A DNA stretch of 41,104 nucleotides from Verrucomicrobiaceae bacterium (GTDB taxonomy: Bacteria; Verrucomicrobiota; Verrucomicrobiia; Opitutales; Intestinicryptomonadaceae), in the NCBI GenBank assembly GCA_015061955.1, contig SUVO01000022.1:1-41104 (forward strand), given 5' to 3'. Shown piece by piece: positions 41,082 through 41,104 of the stretch; positions within the stretch are counted from its first letter, which is position 1, and each line of letters starts with the position of its first letter. Both the position numbers and the translations under genes were made by a program. The notes under the pieces were generated by a model, which was not told the DNA's origin, made no database searches, and worked only from the letters and a program-made list of their open reading frames with translations.

Positions 41082-41104
41082 TTGTAGCTAAAAGAGCGTC
41101 TGCT

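Noticed and set aside
1..41104. CRISPR arrays, transposases, integrases, rRNA genes
   Set aside because: No regularly spaced repeats, recombinase motifs or rRNA-like stretches were seen anywhere in the window.

Overview
The window looks like a chromosomal segment of a low-GC, Gram-negative bacterium. I infer a PVC-superphylum lineage (Verrucomicrobiota/Lentisphaerota-like), probably host- or gut-associated. The reasons are Tat-exported Gfo/Idh/MocA oxidoreductases, a DUF1080 protein, OprB- and FadL-type outer-membrane porins, a squalene (hpn-type) cluster, and an arginine decarboxylase/antiporter/porin trio best known from Chlamydia. Promoters of ordinary TTGACA/TATAAT type and many rho-independent terminators argue against Bacteroidota. 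The phylum assignment rests on gene content and is not proven.

Layout. 1-2500: AT-rich patch of unrecognised small or membrane proteins (lipoprotein, SdpI-like protein, gene scraps) ending at the 3' side of a tRNA-Arg gene, so possibly an island. 2640-7080: exported DUF1080 protein, LacI regulator, exported GH5 glycosidase, AraC regulator. 7135-12462: operon of a FucI/AraA-type sugar isomerase, exported oxidoreductase, HEAT lipoprotein and FGGY kinase. 12535-16941: LacI regulator, then, behind a 22-bp perfect operator palindrome, zinc polyol dehydrogenase, fructokinase and GPH-type sugar symporter. 17012-19305 (minus): exported TIM-barrel epimerase-like lipoprotein and an exported oxidoreductase. 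19401-20045: stand-alone CoaB.

20140-23750 (minus): pyruvoyl-dependent arginine decarboxylase, arginine/agmatine-type antiporter and OprB porin, equivalent to chlamydial aaxB-aaxC-aaxA in a different order. 23953-24023: tRNA-Gln. 24108-27812 (minus): hpnC, a fused hpnD-hpnE, and an hpnG-like phosphorylase (squalene synthesis). 27933-28808: esterase. 28859-29590: unknown secreted protein. 29720-32311: FadL-type porin whose promoter carries two 16-bp palindromes, then a TetR regulator overlapping an elbB gene. 32355-38952 (minus): hexuronate operon with KDPG aldolase, two Gfo/Idh/MocA proteins, an Nramp-fold transporter lacking all the usual metal ligands, an SDR mannonate oxidoreductase and mannonate dehydratase. 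39217-40980: large exported glycosidase-like protein, followed by an 87-nt nested hairpin.

Together the region reads as a carbohydrate-scavenging locus with several local regulators, interleaved with an acid-response/arginine-exchange operon and a membrane-lipid operon. The two most novel-looking items are the Aax-like operon outside Chlamydia and the Nramp-like protein that has probably been repurposed as an organic-acid or sugar transporter.
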